NCBI RefSeq assembly: GCF_004359215.1
Contig: NC_090612.1
Location: 3,994,395 to 4,058,394 of the forward strand
DNA length: 64,000 bases
DNA from: Bremia lactucae
Taxonomy: Eukaryota; Oomycota; Peronosporomycetes; Peronosporales; Peronosporaceae
Direction of reading: 5' to 3'
Shown in pieces: positions 63,483 through 64,000 of this stretch. The notes under the pieces were generated by a model. That model saw nothing but the letters and a program-made list of their open reading frames with translations. It did no database searches and was not told the DNA's origin. Numbering within the stretch: position 1 is the stretch's first letter; the number at the start of each line of letters is the position of its first letter. The translations under genes were made by a program, and so were the position numbers.

Positions 63483-64000
63483 GTGTACGGGAGCCGGACC
63501 CGAAAACTACGGGCAAGCTATGAAGAGCGGATTAAGGAAAAGTGGACCGTGGCGATGCTCGACGAGCTGACGGTACTTGAAGAGATTGGAGTATGGACAT
63601 TAGTGACCCCACCGATTAAGAGTCACGTACTGCATACTAAGTTGGTGTTTAAGACTAAAACGGACGCCGACGGAGCTATTGAACGTTACAAGGCCAGGCT
63701 TGTGGCCTGTGGTAACGAGCAGTTGTTTGTTGTAGCTTACAGTCTGAATTCCGCAGCAGTGATGGAATTGAGCACCGTAAAGGTCGTCTTGGTACTCGCG
63801 AGGCGATGGCGCGTGCCCGCTAGACACGGCGATATTCCTAATGCCTACGTGAAGGCAGAGAAGAAAAAGCACTTGGAAATTATCTGGCGATCCCGAAGGG
63901 AATGGTAATTCCAAAAGGTGTGCTGACTGCATTTGGCGTAGACAGTTGCACTAAACTGTCACTCAGGTTACAAAAATCACTACATGGCTTAAAGCAAGCG
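63483..64000 (+). pseudogene. copia-3 reverse transcriptase, cut by the window end
   Basis: EKWTVAMLDELTVLEEIGVW, HTKLVFKTKTDADGAIERYK, ARLVACGNEQLFVVAYSL and RHGDIPNAYVKAEKKKH. After a stop at about 63906 the reading resumes as KGVLTAFGVDS, and LQKSLHGLKQA at the very end. Confidence 0.88.

Larger units (their letters stand above)
60465..64000 (+). mobile_element. Ty1/copia retrotransposon (copia-3), cut by the window end
   Basis: A 182-bp 5' LTR (60465-60646, TGTTGGAATC...ACTAACA) is followed at once by the primer-binding site GGTTATGAGCCCAAC. Then come gag (60651-61800), protease (61895-61935), integrase (62340-63260) and RT (63480 to the window end). It is better preserved than copia-1 and -2 but has frameshifts in gag, protease/integrase and RT. 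Confidence 0.92.

Overview
This window looks like nuclear DNA of a peronosporalean oomycete (Phytophthora or downy mildew type). The evidence is the mix of single-copy eukaryotic housekeeping genes with short GT-AG introns (36 to about 105 nt), a secreted effector-like gene, and dense, decayed Ty3/gypsy and Ty1/copia LTR retrotransposons. The species cannot be fixed from sequence alone.

Layout. 1-1.8 kb: 5' end of a minus-strand Ty3/gypsy element (gag, LTR) against a second LTR family. 4.5-5.7 kb: a PP2C phosphatase. 6.2-16.6 kb: a retrotransposon graveyard, with broken Ty3/gypsy pieces in both orientations and a Ty1/copia element (9155-14015) inserted inside a gypsy reverse transcriptase. 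16.7-27 kb, a gene island: DNA primase large subunit, tRNA pseudouridine synthase (PUS3 type), a nine-exon sideroflexin that appears as no long ORF, a CRT-like transporter and uroporphyrinogen decarboxylase. 27.4-33.7 kb: a Ty3/gypsy element with both LTRs, a gutted gag and RT, and an antisense ORF behind pol. 34-49.6 kb, a second gene island: PurH/ATIC, a putative secreted repeat protein with a C-terminal membrane anchor, a small secreted ORF, phosphatidylserine synthase, endonuclease III (five exons), an atypical dual-specificity phosphatase (five exons), a DNA-binding/ArsM-like fusion protein, ELP1 and tRNA-Ala(TGC). 50.9-64 kb: copia fragments, a near-complete but dead copia (51890-56781), a solo gypsy-type LTR and a third copia running off the window end.

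The genes do not form a pathway. They are ordinary eukaryotic single genes, often tail-to-tail or divergent. PUS3, ELP1 and tRNA-Ala share a loose tRNA theme: PUS3 modifies positions 38/39 and Elongator modifies wobble uridine. NTH1 and the primase act on DNA.

Most notable points: (1) a 671-aa continuous ORF joining CENP-B/Tc5-type helix-turn-helix domains to an arsenite-methyltransferase-like domain that appears to lack its catalytic cysteines; (2) an effector-like protein with degenerate RXLR/EER motifs, a 14-residue repeat array and a C-terminal membrane anchor; (3) three copia elements whose gag start codon lies inside a primer-binding site that matches the tRNA-Met anticodon loop; (4) a decayed antisense ORF in the gypsy element. 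Exon structures were read by eye from frame continuity, splice signals and family knowledge; no search was run.
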